From Thermohalobaculum sp039184865 (GTDB lineage Bacteria > Pseudomonadota > Alphaproteobacteria > Rhodobacterales > Rhodobacteraceae), in contig JBCDAV010000024.1 of assembly GCA_039184865.1 (NCBI GenBank), positions 1 through 64,000 of the forward strand: a stretch of DNA of 64,000 nt, in the 5' to 3' direction. Positions 6,327 through 15,384 of the stretch are shown piece after piece. Below the pieces are notes generated by a model, which saw only the letters and a program-made list of their open reading frames with translations, searched no databases and was not told the DNA's origin. Every line of letters starts with the position of its first letter. The stretch's first letter is position 1. The position numbers and the translations under genes are program-made.

Positions 6327-8621
6327 TCACTGCGCCAGATCGTCGATGCCGAACTCGACCGTCACCCTTGCGCCGACGAACAGTCCGTCGCCGACCTTAG
6401 CCGTGTCGGTCAGAGCGCTGCTGTGCTCGATGTAGTCGACGTCGAACAGGTTCGTTGCGAACACGTGGGCGTCGATCATGTCGGTGCGATAGCCGATCCG
6501 CCCGTTGACGAGCGTTCGCGCGTCCTCGATCGATCCGGCCCGGTTCTCGGCGTCGGTGAACGCTTCGCTGCGATAGTTCGCGTCCATCTGCACATAGAAG
6601 CCGTTGTCGAACTCGTACTCTGCCGCTGCCGCGAGCGTGAAGGCCGGTGCGTTCGGGAACTCGTTCCCGCTGAAGTCGATCCCGCCCGACACGAACTCGG
6701 TGAACTCGGTCTGCTGGTAGCCGATGCTGCCGCGCAGGGTCAGTCCGTCGATCGGCTGGGCGTAGAGGTCCAGTTCGGCCCCGTAGGTCCGCGATTCTCC
6801 AGCGTTCACCGTGATCCCGTCATTCGCGTTGTTGTTTGCCGGGTTGGGAACCACGACCTGCTGATCGCGCCAGGTCAGGAAGAAGACGTTGGCGTTCGCT
6901 GTCAGCCGGTCATCGAACCACTGCGATCTGACGCCTAGCTCGTAGTTCCAGACGAACTCGGGGTCGAACTCGAAATTTGTCGAGGTGATGAAGCTCGATC
7001 CTGCGCCACCGGCCCGGTAGCCGCGCTTGACGGTGAAGCTGGTCGACAGGTCGTCCGTCCAGTTCAGCGTGGCGCCGATCATCGGGAGGAAGGCATCCGA
7101 CGTCGTGTCGACCTGCGGCGGCTGAGCCGCTGCCGCATCGGCCAGAACCGCCGCGTTGACCCCGGCGCAGACATCAGTACCGAACGCGAGGAACTGTGCG
7201 AGCTGGCATTCAGCGCTGGTCGCCGTCTGCGGAAGCCCGGCCACCGTCCGGACCTCCGAGCCATCGGACTTGAAGTTCTCCCGATCGTATCGAATCCCGC
7301 CATAAACCGTCACGAAACTCGACACGTCGTATTCGACCTCTCCGAAGATCGCGAGGTTGGTCGTTTCGGTGTCGAAGATCCGATCGCGCACGTTGGTGAG
7401 ATTCGAGTAGGCGGGTAACAAGACGCCACCGAGACCGGGCCCAAGCGCCCCGTTCAGAAAACTCTCGGCAAAGCTGACCGGAACGCCGCCGGAGCCGCCG
7501 CTCACATCGTCATTATCGATGAACGAATAGTAGCCGCCGATATGGCCTCGGAGATCGTCCGACTCATAGTGCAGCCGGATTTCCTCGGTGAAGGTCTTCG
7601 TGATGTTCGCGCGGAAGAAGCTGTCGGTGTTTCCCGGATCGTTCGTTCCGGCCTGGAGCGCCGCGAACGTCGCGTTGTCGTCATCCAGACGGTCGTGGTT
7701 TGCCGAATTGTAGGTGAAGACGTTCTTGATGTACCAGTTGTCGTTCAGGTCGATGGTTGAATCGAGCGCCGCGATGACGGTCTCGGTGTCCTCGCCACCC
7801 TGGATGTTGCCGAAGTGGTTGCGGTTGAAGACGCCGGTTGCCTCGTCCGCTTCATCGTCGCCGGACTTGTTGTTCGAATAGGTCAACGTCAGGACGTTCG
7901 AAAACCAGTCTGTCGGTTCGAACAGAACCTTGCCGCGCAGGCTCTGGTTCTCGTTGAATGCCTGGCGGTCGAGGCCCAGCGTCGGGTTGTTGTAGAACCC
8001 GTCGGTGTAGTTGTAGTCGGCGGTAAAGCGGGTCGCGAGCACGCCGTCGATGATGTTGGTGTTGACGGTCAGACACCCACCGCGCGACTCCTGCGTGCCG
8101 CCCTGGATGCTCCCTTTCACCGTGTGGTCGTATTCGGGATCGCGGGTCTTGATAAAGACGGTGCCTGCGAGCGCGTTCCGGCCGAAGGAGGTCGACTGCG
8201 GACCCTTGAAGATCTCGACGCTTTCCGCGTCGCAGAGTTCCTCGATGCCGGTCCGCAGCGCGAACCCGTTGAACGGCGCCCCGTCGACATAGAGCGTGGC
8301 AAGCGGCGACGCGCCCCCGCCTGCGACGTTGGCGTTCTGGATTCCGCGGATCGCGAAGCCCTCGCCACCGAACCGGGCCGAGACGTTCGAAGACTGATCG
8401 AAGACGTCGTCGATGTCCCGGATGCTGCTGCGTTCGATCTCATCTCCGGTGAAGACCTGAACACCGGTTCGGGTGTCCTGAAGGTTGGTGACGGTCTTTT
8501 CCCCGAAGACAAGGATTTCGTCAGCGACCAGTTCGCCGTCGTTTCGATCCTGCGCCATGGCGCCCGATGCTACGACCGACAGTGCCGCAACCGCGCAACC
8601 CGCGCGCAATTTGCCAAGCAT
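6327..8621 (-). CDS. TonB-dependent outer-membrane receptor
   Basis: A 764-residue TonB-dependent receptor. A signal peptide occupies residues 1 to about 24 (ends ASGAMAQ). The plug domain runs from about 35 to 150 with a TonB-box-like DEILVFGEK, ...GFAIRGI, YVDGAPF and VEIFKGPQSTSFGRNALAG. The 22-stranded barrel follows, ending FVGARVTVEFGI plus a short DDLAQ tail rather than a terminal aromatic residue. The start ATG 8621 follows GGGGGAAA; an upstream ATG at 8639 lacks this. The ligand is unknown; no adjacent ABC importer, ExbBD or regulator and no clear Fur box is visible, so siderophore, vitamin or glycan uptake cannot be separated. Confidence 0.92.
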   Translation of the reverse strand: MLGKLRAGCAVAALSVVASGAMAQDRNDGELVADEILVFGEKTVTNLQDTRTGVQVFTGDEIERSSIRDIDDVFDQSSNVSARFGGEGFAIRGIQNANVAGGGASPLATLYVDGAPFNGFALRTGIEELCDAESVEIFKGPQSTSFGRNALAGTVFIKTRDPEYDHTVKGSIQGGTQESRGGCLTVNTNIIDGVLATRFTADYNYTDGFYNNPTLGLDRQAFNENQSLRGKVLFEPTDWFSNVLTLTYSNNKSGDDEADEATGVFNRNHFGNIQGGEDTETVIAALDSTIDLNDNWYIKNVFTYNSANHDRLDDDNATFAALQAGTNDPGNTDSFFRANITKTFTEEIRLHYESDDLRGHIGGYYSFIDNDDVSGGSGGVPVSFAESFLNGALGPGLGGVLLPAYSNLTNVRDRIFDTETTNLAIFGEVEYDVSSFVTVYGGIRYDRENFKSDGSEVRTVAGLPQTATSAECQLAQFLAFGTDVCAGVNAAVLADAAAAQPPQVDTTSDAFLPMIGATLNWTDDLSTSFTVKRGYRAGGAGSSFITSTNFEFDPEFVWNYELGVRSQWFDDRLTANANVFFLTWRDQQVVVPNPANNNANDGITVNAGESRTYGAELDLYAQPIDGLTLRGSIGYQQTEFTEFVSGGIDFSGNEFPNAPAFTLAAAAEYEFDNGFYVQMDANYRSEAFTDAENRAGSIEDARTLVNGRIGYRTDMIDAHVFATNLFDVDYIEHSSALTDTAKVGDGLFVGARVTVEFGIDDLAQ

Positions 8622-8778
8622 GCTTTTCCCCCCGCACATGACATAGTTTTTCGCGATGTCTGGTAGCTGGCCGGGGGGTGCTCAGTGCCGGCGCGTCAAG
8701 AACGCTCGTCCCCGCTTGCTGTCTTACCCAACGAGAATGCTCTCTGGCAGGCAAGATCAATTTCCGAATTTTGTCCAA

Positions 8779-9978
8779 TCACGCTGCGTTCGCAATGATT
8801 TTCCGCTGTGCGGAACGCGACCAAAATGCCGCCAGCAATCCGATGAACGACGCGCTCAGCATCATCGAGAGGAGCGTCGCTGCGCCGTTTTCACCTTTTA
8901 CGAGAACGCCAGCGAGCGTCGTCAGGACAGCACCGCAGGCGACGGTGAGCGCGCCGTTGAACCCGGCAGCGGTTCCGGCAAGTTTCGGCCGGACCGAAAC
9001 CGCACCGGCATTGCTGCTGGGCATCGTGATGCCGTTGCCGAGACCGACAAAAATCGTCGACCCGAAATAGGTGAGCGGTGTGACAGTGCCCGCGAGAACA
9101 AGCACCAGCCCGACCGACAGGCCGCCGCACGCGATCACCCGGCCCGCAATCATCATCGTGGTTGGCTCGAAACGCTGCGCAATTCGACCGGCGATGAACC
9201 CGCCCGTCATGAACCCGGCGGTAATGCTGCCGACGAACACGCCGAGCGTCGCCGTCGAGACCCCGAACGTGGCCATGGCGACGAGCGGTGCGCCGGCCAG
9301 AAAGATGTAGAAGGCGCCGGTCGAGAACGCGGTGCAGAGTGCAAAGCCCCAGAAACGCCGCGAGCGCAGGAGTGCGCCAGTCTCCGCAAGCCGGTTGACG
9401 TCCCGGTTTCTCGACGGGTCGTTGGTCTCGCCGAGATCAACCCAGCAGATCGCCAGCAGCACAAGCCCGGATACCGCGTAGAACCAGAAGTTTGCGCGCC
9501 AGCCGAAGAACGTATCCAGCAAGCCGCCGAGCATGGGACCGAGCATCGGCGCCACCGCCATGGACATGCTGATATAGCCGATAAGGCTCGCGGCCTTGCG
9601 CTCCTCGTTGGTGTCGCGGACGATGGCGAGTGACATCGCGTATCCGGCGATCATTCCGCCCTGGAGCATTCTGAAGATCAGAAACGTCCAGACATCCTGG
9701 GCGAGTGCACAGGCAATCGACGCGACCGTGAAAAGACAGATCGCGCCGAGCAGAACCGGGCGTCGTCCGATACGGTCCGAGAGCGTTCCGACGACGAGTT
9801 GGACGACCGCGGTGATCCCGAGATAGAGGCCGACCGCGAGGCTGACGAGCGCGTAATCCGCCTTAAGATCCACCGCAATGCTCGCCAGCGATGGCAGGAA
9901 CATGTTCAGCGTCAGCGTTGAGAACGCGGTCAGCAGGATCAGCGTCAGGAGCTTCGGCGGAGAGGTCGCGGGGCGCAT
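8779..9978 (-). CDS. MFS drug-efflux transporter, Bcr/CflA family
   Basis: A 399-residue 12-helix major facilitator. Loop 2-3 carries the motif-A signature GTLSDRIGRRPVLLG, followed by an antiporter-like segment (FRMLQGGMIAGYAMSLAIVRD); the sequence matches Bcr/CflA multidrug or sulfonamide-bicyclomycin exporters in the inner membrane. The start at ATG 9978 is preferred over a TTG immediately upstream. Its leader (9979-10109) contains a short Met-rich ORF, a long hairpin and an intrinsic terminator that ends just before the coding sequence, suggesting control by attenuation. Substrate unknown; methionine-related or antibiotic efflux are both possible. Confidence 0.9.
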   Translation of the reverse strand: MRPATSPPKLLTLILLTAFSTLTLNMFLPSLASIAVDLKADYALVSLAVGLYLGITAVVQLVVGTLSDRIGRRPVLLGAICLFTVASIACALAQDVWTFLIFRMLQGGMIAGYAMSLAIVRDTNEERKAASLIGYISMSMAVAPMLGPMLGGLLDTFFGWRANFWFYAVSGLVLLAICWVDLGETNDPSRNRDVNRLAETGALLRSRRFWGFALCTAFSTGAFYIFLAGAPLVAMATFGVSTATLGVFVGSITAGFMTGGFIAGRIAQRFEPTTMMIAGRVIACGGLSVGLVLVLAGTVTPLTYFGSTIFVGLGNGITMPSSNAGAVSVRPKLAGTAAGFNGALTVACGAVLTTLAGVLVKGENGAATLLSMMLSASFIGLLAAFWSRSAQRKIIANAA

Positions 9979-10004
9979 CAAGGTTGCTTTCTTCGGGTGG
10001 GCAC

Positions 10005-10032
10005 AAAAAAACCCCCGAACACGGTCCGGGGG
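10005..10032 (-). terminator. Intrinsic terminator within the MFS gene leader (attenuator)
   Basis: On the minus strand a 6-bp all-GC stem (CCCCCG paired with CGGGGG, plus-strand arms 10012-10017 and 10027-10032, 9-base loop) is followed directly by seven T residues (A-run at 10005-10011). It lies only 27 bases before the MFS start codon and downstream of a short leader ORF, so it must be read through for the transporter to be expressed. Confidence 0.8.
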
Positions 10033-10074
10033 CGCATGAGCGATCGGTGGCGCGGTCGCTACCGATCCATGCGC
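10032..10074 (-). promoter_or_regulatory. Long hairpin overlapping the end of the leader ORF
   Basis: On the minus strand GCGCATGGATCGGT (10074-10061) pairs with ACCGATC (10048-10042) and CATGCGC (10038-10032), 14 bp in total with one 3-base bulge (10039-10041) and a 12-base loop. The 5' arm contains the last Met codon and the stop codon of the leader ORF, and the 3' end abuts the terminator stem, sharing one base. This is the geometry expected of a ribosome-sensing attenuator. Confidence 0.7.
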
Positions 10075-10109
10075 ATCATCACTACCATTTCGGTTCCGTG
10101 AGGTGACAT
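10059..10109 (-). CDS. Met-rich leader peptide (16 residues)
   Basis: ATG 10107-10109 to TAG 10059-10061 encodes MSPHGTEMVVMMRMDR, with five Met in 16 residues including a VVMM run. AAAGGGAATG lies just upstream at suitable spacing. The ORF ends inside the 5' arm of the hairpin at 10032-10074, which is followed by an intrinsic terminator and then the MFS gene. It is far too short for a normal gene. Its position argues for a translated leader that couples ribosome progress to transcription of the transporter. The internal ATG at 10088 is an alternative start. Confidence 0.6.
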   Translation of the reverse strand: MSPHGTEMVVMMRMDR

Positions 10110-10174
10110 CGCGTCATTCCCTTTGGGGTCAAGTCCGGTCGGCCTCGCCAATTTCGGCAAAGCGGGCGGTGCTC

Positions 10175-10203
10175 ACCCTATCGGCAGGGTCGCGATACTT
10201 CAA
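10175..10203 (-). promoter_or_regulatory. Candidate promoter of the leader peptide-MFS transcript
   Basis: On the minus strand TTGAAG (10203-10198), a 17-base spacer and TAGGGT (10180-10175) would start transcription near 10168, about 60 bases before the leader ATG. A small inverted repeat GATAC-N6-GTATC (10194-10209) overlaps the -35 and could be an operator. The match is moderate. Confidence 0.3.
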
Positions 10204-10342
10204 CGTATCACTGATTCTTCAAACGGAGTGATTGGCGCTGCCGAGCCGCATCGGCGATTGTATGCGTGAGGACAGGTGGCCGCCGGTTCCGACGAACGCC
10301 GGGCGGGCACCGGTCGCGCCAAAGAGGAGGCGATCGAGAAAC

Positions 10343-11749
10343 ATGCTTCGAAGAAGGTACAACTCCATGCGCTTTTCTGCGATCCCGTACTGGCTCTATG
10401 TGGCGATCATCGCTGCCGCACTCTCGCTCTCGTGGAACAGCCCGTCCCAGGCGGCTGACCAGAAACCGCTTTCGGATTACGTGCTGAAGGAATTCGGCGC
10501 GCCGCCGGCGGTCCCGGCCGGGTCGCTTTATGAAGACATGCGCACGGCCGTGCAGGTGGCGCTCGTCGACGGCATGACGCAGAGAAGCTGGGGCAGCGAG
10601 CAGGCAGCAGCGCTCGAGCAGATCGCCGCGTCGAAGGACCCCAGGATTGCCTGGCTGATCAGCGACGCGATCCGCTTCGCCTGGGAGCGTCAGCGATACG
10701 AGGCGCTATCGAACACGGCCGCTGCCGTGCTCGGCATCGATCTGGGACCGCAGAACCGCTGGATCACCATCACCAATCATCTGATCGCGTGGGATCTGCC
10801 GGCGTACCCGGGCTATCTCGCCGACAAGCGATCGATTTTCACGCATTTCGTGTCCGGCTGGGACAGGATCTTCGTCGAGGGCGATATCGACTGGCGGCTG
10901 GTGTCGTGGGGCGGCGTGAACATCGACAGCCGCTTCTACGACCAGACGAGCGCGCCGTGCAATTGCATACCGGCGGCAGACAATCCCACGGTCAGCAGTG
11001 CTGCCGAGGCGACCTGGCTGCGAGACGATGACGTCGTCTTCGGTGTCGAGGTGAACGGCGAGGCCCGGGCCTATCCGCGGCGCATCATGGAGGTGCGCGA
11101 GATGGTCAACGACACGCTCGGCGGTCGGCACCTCGGCATCCCGTACTGCACACTTTGCGGGGCCGCGCAGGCCTACTTCACCGACGATGTGCCCGACGGC
11201 GTAAAGCGCCCCGTCCTGCGGACATCGGGGCTGCTGATCCGGTCCAACAAAGTTATGTATGATGTCGAGACGTACTCGGTCTTCGACACCTTCCTGGGTC
11301 ACGCGGTCACCGGACCGCTGGCGGAAAAGGGTGTGAAGCTCAAGCAGGCGAGCGTCGTGACGACCGACTGGGGCACATGGAAGGCGCAGCATCCCGAGAC
11401 GACCGTTCTGGTCGAAGGGCTCGCGCTGGGCCGCGATTTCGACTTCCGCAACGGGCGTGACGCCAACGGCCCGATCTTTCCGGTCGGCGATGTCGATCCG
11501 CGTCTGTCGGTTCACGAGGACATCATCGGTGTCGTCACCGCCTCCGGCACGCCGGTTGCCTTCCAGCGCAGCACGGCCTTCGCCGCCTTGCGTCAGGGGC
11601 AGGAGATCGCCTTCGAGAACGTGCGCCTGAAGATGGAAGCCGGTGGCATCAAGGCCGTCGACGCGGACGGATCGGACCTCGGCAGTCACGAGGCGTTCTG
11701 GTTCGCATGGTCGCAGTTCCACCCGGGCACGGAACTCTGGCAGGGGTGA
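10343..11749 (+). CDS. DUF3179 domain-containing protein
   Basis: About 468 residues with an N-terminal hydrophobic segment (residues about 14-32, SAIPYWLYVAIIAAALSLSW, ending SQAAD), a signal peptide or anchor. The C-terminal two thirds match the DUF3179 family: VFGVEVNGEARAYPRRIMEV, GIPYCTLCGAAQAYF with a CxxC pair, and GRDFDFRNGRDANGPIFPVG. The function of the family is not established. Start options are ATG 10343 (AGAGGAGG about 12 bases upstream) and ATG 10367 (GAAGAAGG 9 bases upstream); a TTG at 10232 is unlikely. It diverges from the MFS leader region and ends at a strong bidirectional terminator. Confidence 0.85.
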   Translation: MLRRRYNSMRFSAIPYWLYVAIIAAALSLSWNSPSQAADQKPLSDYVLKEFGAPPAVPAGSLYEDMRTAVQVALVDGMTQRSWGSEQAAALEQIAASKDPRIAWLISDAIRFAWERQRYEALSNTAAAVLGIDLGPQNRWITITNHLIAWDLPAYPGYLADKRSIFTHFVSGWDRIFVEGDIDWRLVSWGGVNIDSRFYDQTSAPCNCIPAADNPTVSSAAEATWLRDDDVVFGVEVNGEARAYPRRIMEVREMVNDTLGGRHLGIPYCTLCGAAQAYFTDDVPDGVKRPVLRTSGLLIRSNKVMYDVETYSVFDTFLGHAVTGPLAEKGVKLKQASVVTTDWGTWKAQHPETTVLVEGLALGRDFDFRNGRDANGPIFPVGDVDPRLSVHEDIIGVVTASGTPVAFQRSTAFAALRQGQEIAFENVRLKMEAGGIKAVDADGSDLGSHEAFWFAWSQFHPGTELWQG

Positions 11750-11856
11750 CGATAGCAGGTTCCGTTGGCCAGCATCAGCAAAGCACAGCGCGTGCATGAT
11801 GCACTGCCGCGAGCTTGAGCGAAGATGTCGGCGACCAGCAAGGCATAGGCGAGATA

Positions 11857-11881
11857 GGGCGTCGGATTAATTCCGACGCCC
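11857..11881. terminator. Bidirectional terminator between DUF3179 gene and livF
   Basis: GGGCGTCGGA (11857-11866) and TCCGACGCCC (11872-11881) form a perfect 10-bp stem with a TTAAT loop, followed on the plus strand by TTCTC. It lies between convergent genes. Confidence 0.75.
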
Positions 11882-11967
11882 TTCTCACTTGTTCAGAGAG
11901 ACGAGTACCGGCGACGAATGCTAGTGCGAGGCCGAACGCGGACCAAGTCGTCCAGGAGCGTCTTACG

Positions 11968-12804
11968 TCAGAGCCAGCGCTTGCGGCGGCGGTAGGACCG
12001 GACATCGCGGAAGGACCGGCGGCCCTTCTCGGACATGCCGAGGTAGAATTCCTTGACGTCCGGGTTCTCGGCCAGTTCGGCAGCAGGGCCGTCCATCACG
12101 ACGCGCCCGCTCTCTAGAATGTAACCGTAATGCGCGTAGCGCAGCGCCACGTTGGTGTTCTGCTCGGCGAGCAGGAACGACACGCCCTGCTCCTCGTTCA
12201 GGCGCTTGACGATGTCGAAGATCTGCTCGACGAGCTGCGGCGCGAGACCCATCGAGGGCTCGTCGAGCAGGATCGTCTCCGGGTTCGACATCAGTGCGCG
12301 GCCGATGGCGCACATCTGCTGTTCGCCGCCCGAGGTATAGCCCGCCAGCGATTTGCGGCGGTCCTTCAGGCGCGGAAAATAGTTGTAGACCAGATCGAGA
12401 CTGTCCCGGACCGACTTGTAGCCGTCCTTGCGGGTGTAGGCGCCGGTCAGCAGGTTTTCCTCGACGGTCAGGTGGCCGAAGCAATGACGGCCTTCCATGA
12501 CCTGGATGACACCGCGCTGCACCAGCGAGGCGGGATCAAGTTCGGCGACGCTTTCGCCGCGATAGACGATCTGGCCCTTGGTGACCTCGCCGCGCTCGGA
12601 GTGCAGCAGGTTCGAGACCGCCTTCAGCGTCGTCGTCTTGCCGGCGCCATTGCCGCCCAGCAGGGCCGTGATGCCGCCGTTCTGAACCTTCAGGCTGACG
12701 CCCTTCAGAACCAGGATGACGTGATTGTAGATGACCTCGATGTTCGAAACATCGAGCAGAAGGTCCTCACCGGACTGAACCTGGGAATTGGATGCATCAA
12801 GCAT
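11968..12804 (-). CDS. livF: Branched-chain amino acid-type ABC transporter, ATP-binding protein LivF
   Basis: A 278-residue ABC ATPase. Walker A is GGNGAGKT, the signature is TSGGEQQM, Walker B is ILLDEPSMGLAP, and the switch His lies in AEQNTNVALRYAHYGYILESG, the standard LivF layout, with an extra basic C-terminal tail (SYRRRKRWL). It hydrolyses ATP in the cytoplasm to power the LivHM permease. It is the last gene of the minus-strand operon, downstream of livK and separated from it by a hairpin. Because the operon carries an acyl-CoA ligase, the substrate may be a carboxylic acid rather than Leu/Ile/Val. Confidence 0.93.
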   Translation of the reverse strand: MLDASNSQVQSGEDLLLDVSNIEVIYNHVILVLKGVSLKVQNGGITALLGGNGAGKTTTLKAVSNLLHSERGEVTKGQIVYRGESVAELDPASLVQRGVIQVMEGRHCFGHLTVEENLLTGAYTRKDGYKSVRDSLDLVYNYFPRLKDRRKSLAGYTSGGEQQMCAIGRALMSNPETILLDEPSMGLAPQLVEQIFDIVKRLNEEQGVSFLLAEQNTNVALRYAHYGYILESGRVVMDGPAAELAENPDVKEFYLGMSEKGRRSFRDVRSYRRRKRWL

Positions 12805-12841
12805 TGCGGAACGCCTCGGTTGGATCTTCGGGAGAGGGGTG

Positions 12842-12865
12842 CCCCCCGGCGCAGCCGCCGGAGGG
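12842..12865 (-). terminator. Hairpin between livK and livF
   Basis: On the minus strand CCCTCCGGCG and CGCCGGGGGG form a 10-bp stem (one G-T pair) with a 4-base loop directly after the livK stop. No T-run follows; such hairpins after a binding-protein gene commonly stabilise its mRNA and reduce downstream expression. Confidence 0.55.
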
Positions 12866-12873
12866 CGATGGAC

Positions 12874-14181
12874 TTAGCCGCAGGTCTGACCCTGCCAGTC
12901 CGGCTTGTCTGCGGTGTACTTCGCAGCGGCTTCTTCCAGCATCGGACGCACGATGTCGGTCATCGGCGGGATCAGGCCGGTCACGACGTCGAAATCGCCG
13001 CCGTTCCACTGGTGCATGAAGATCGAGCCACCACCTTCGTGGTCAGCACAGGAGCCGGCCAGCGGAGCGGTGAAGCCCTCAAGCCCGATTTCCTTCAGAC
13101 GTGCTTCCGTCAGATTGATGTTCTCGAAGCCCCAGCGGACTTCCTCGGCGTTCACACCGGGCTTGCCGAAATGCGCCTGTGCGGCACGGATCGCCTCGGC
13201 TACCAGCACACCGTTGAACACGGCACGGTTATAGAGGACGTGGCCCACGTTCTCTTTTTCCGTCTGCGTCGATGCGTTCGGGTTGTCGATGACGTGCTTG
13301 ATGATGTCCTGGATCATCGGGAAGCTGGTGCCCGACGCGGTGAAGTTCGAGCCGAGATAGCCCTGGGCATCCTCGCCGACCGGGATCAGGTCAACGTGGC
13401 TTGCCGACCACCAGTTGCCGATGAACCGGTCCATCGGGTAGCGGATCTTCACGGCTTCCTTGATGGCGGTCGGGTTCATAGCACCCCAGCCCCACATGAT
13501 CATCCAGTCCGGGCGGTCCTTGCGGACGTTCAGCCATTGGGCCGACTGCGCCTGCATTTCCTTGACGCCGACCGGATAGAGCTTGACCTCGAAGCCGAGC
13601 TTCGGTGCGAGATCTTCCAGAAGCGGGATCGGCTCACGACCGTAGCCCACGTCGAGATAGATGAAGCCGATCTTCTTGTCCTTCAGCCCACCCTGGCCAT
13701 CGATGTAGCTGAGGATCGAGGACATCTGCGACCAGTAGGACGCCGGGTAGTTGAAGGTCCACGGGAAGGTCTCGCCGATGGCGGCAGCCGACAGGCCATA
13801 GCCCATCGAGAGCACCGGGATCTTGTCGACAGGTGCCTTGGCGATCAGCTGCAGCGTGATGCCGGTCGAGTTCGGGTTGTAGACGAGTGCGCCCTTGCCC
13901 TTGGTCGACTCGTAGCACTCGACGCCCTTCTGTGCGTTGTAGCCGGTCTCGCATTCCTCGACGACCAGCTTGGCGCCACCGATGCCACCGTCGCGCTGGT
14001 TGAGCATCTCGAAGTAATCGGCGATGCCGTTCGCGTTGGCCGTGCCGTTCGCGGCGAACGGGCCGGTCCGGTACGTCGTCAGCGGAATGTAGAGCTCGTC
14101 CGCGGCCTGGGCCGTGGTCTCGGCAATCATAGAGGCCGCCATGGCGATCGCCGCGGCCCCCACTGTGAGTTTCTTGAGCAT
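12874..14181 (-). CDS. ABC transporter periplasmic substrate-binding protein (LivK-like)
   Basis: 435 residues with a signal peptide (MLKKLTVGAAAIAMAASMIA, cleavage after AQA) and a type-1 periplasmic-binding fold (ELYIPLTTYRTGPFAANG at the start, then GGIGGAKLVVEECETGYNAQKGVECYE in pieces along the first lobe). It captures the ligand in the periplasm for LivHMGF. The start ATG 14181 follows GGGAGGAA; the longer upstream frame lacks signal-peptide sense. It is encoded between livM and livF. The family covers amino acids, amides, urea and aromatic or aliphatic acids; the adjoining acyl-CoA ligase favours an organic acid. Confidence 0.92.
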   Translation of the reverse strand: MLKKLTVGAAAIAMAASMIAETTAQAADELYIPLTTYRTGPFAANGTANANGIADYFEMLNQRDGGIGGAKLVVEECETGYNAQKGVECYESTKGKGALVYNPNSTGITLQLIAKAPVDKIPVLSMGYGLSAAAIGETFPWTFNYPASYWSQMSSILSYIDGQGGLKDKKIGFIYLDVGYGREPIPLLEDLAPKLGFEVKLYPVGVKEMQAQSAQWLNVRKDRPDWMIMWGWGAMNPTAIKEAVKIRYPMDRFIGNWWSASHVDLIPVGEDAQGYLGSNFTASGTSFPMIQDIIKHVIDNPNASTQTEKENVGHVLYNRAVFNGVLVAEAIRAAQAHFGKPGVNAEEVRWGFENINLTEARLKEIGLEGFTAPLAGSCADHEGGGSIFMHQWNGGDFDVVTGLIPPMTDIVRPMLEEAAAKYTADKPDWQGQTCG

Positions 14182-14286
14182 GATGCTTCCTCCCTGTTTT
14201 TGCAGCCGAAGCCACACAAGTGAAACCAAGAGCAGTGCGATTGAGGGCCTGGTTTCAGTTGCCCCCACCCAAGTCCGCCGAACCCG

Positions 14287-15384
14287 CTAGTGCGGGAACG
14301 GCCACAATCGGAGCTTCTGTTTCGAGATCTGCCAGAGACGGGCCAGACCGTGCGGCTCTTTGATCAGGATGATGACGATCATCACGCCGATTGCAACCAG
14401 CGAGATGTTCTCCATGAGGGTGGCGTTGTAGCCGAGACCCTTGCCGATCTCTTTCAGGACGATCGGGAAGATCCAGATGAACGCGGCCCCCATGTACGAG
14501 CCGATGATCGAGCCGAGCCCGCCGATGATCACCATGAAGAGGTAGAGGAACGAGTGGTTGATGTCGAAGCTCTCAACCTCGGCAGCACCCAGCCAGATGA
14601 AGACCATCAGCGCGCCCGAGACACCGCAGTAGAACGACGAAACGGCGAAGGCGCTGAGCTTGGCCCACATCGGGCGCACGCCGATCAGCTCGGCGGCGAT
14701 GTCCATGTCGCGGATCATCATCCACGACCGACCGATATGTCCGCGAATGATGTTCGAGGCAGCCCAGGTCATTATCGCCAGGAAACCTAGTACGATCAGA
14801 TACTGTGCGACCACGTCGGCCGACGCTCCGGTGACCGGGACACCGAACAGCGTCCGGGTCGGAACCTCGATCGCGCCAGAGTCCGCGTAGTTGTAAAGCC
14901 AGGCGACTCGGCCAAACGCCCATTCCAGGAAGAACTGCGCGCCCAGCGTCGCGACAACGAGATAGAACCCCTTGATGCGCAGCGATGGGAGCCCGAAGAA
15001 GACGCCGACGATGGCTGCAACGAAGCCGGACAGAACAAAGTGGATCAGGATGCTGACATCCGGGAACCACGTGGTCAGCTTCAGACAGGCATATGCCCCG
15101 ACGCCCATGAAAGCCCCGGTTCCCAGCGAGATTTGTCCGGCAAATCCGACTAGGATGTTCAGCCCCAGCGCCGTGATCGTGAAGATCAGCGTCGGAAGGA
15201 TGATCGCCTTCATGGCGAAGCCCGACTCCATCCCCAGGATGCCCCAGTCATTGTAGGCAAAGACCGCGACGACCAGAGCAATGATGCCCCAGATGTACAT
15301 CCCGATCTTGTCCTGCGTCAGCGGGAACGCCTCGAGATCCTTGGCATAGGTGGTCTTGAATTGTCCTGCTTCACGGTAGAACAT
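14287..15384 (-). CDS. livM: Branched-chain-type ABC transporter permease LivM
   Basis: A 365-residue inner-membrane permease with about ten hydrophobic segments. The LivM landmarks are GLNILVGFAGQISLGTGAFMGVGAY near residue 73 (in two parts), GRSWMMIRDMDIAAELIGVRP (EAA-type coupling loop) and GGLGSIIGSYMGAAFIW. It forms the channel with LivH. The start ATG overlaps the stop of the preceding 60-residue gene (TGATG), with GGAGGGACTG as ribosome-binding site, so the two are translationally coupled. Confidence 0.95.
   Translation of the reverse strand: MFYREAGQFKTTYAKDLEAFPLTQDKIGMYIWGIIALVVAVFAYNDWGILGMESGFAMKAIILPTLIFTITALGLNILVGFAGQISLGTGAFMGVGAYACLKLTTWFPDVSILIHFVLSGFVAAIVGVFFGLPSLRIKGFYLVVATLGAQFFLEWAFGRVAWLYNYADSGAIEVPTRTLFGVPVTGASADVVAQYLIVLGFLAIMTWAASNIIRGHIGRSWMMIRDMDIAAELIGVRPMWAKLSAFAVSSFYCGVSGALMVFIWLGAAEVESFDINHSFLYLFMVIIGGLGSIIGSYMGAAFIWIFPIVLKEIGKGLGYNATLMENISLVAIGVMIVIILIKEPHGLARLWQISKQKLRLWPFPH

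Noticed and set aside
12130..14223. A 697-residue plus-strand frame across livF and livK
   Set aside because: It is antisense to two well-identified genes and has shadow composition (Arg/Asp/His-rich); no family motifs.
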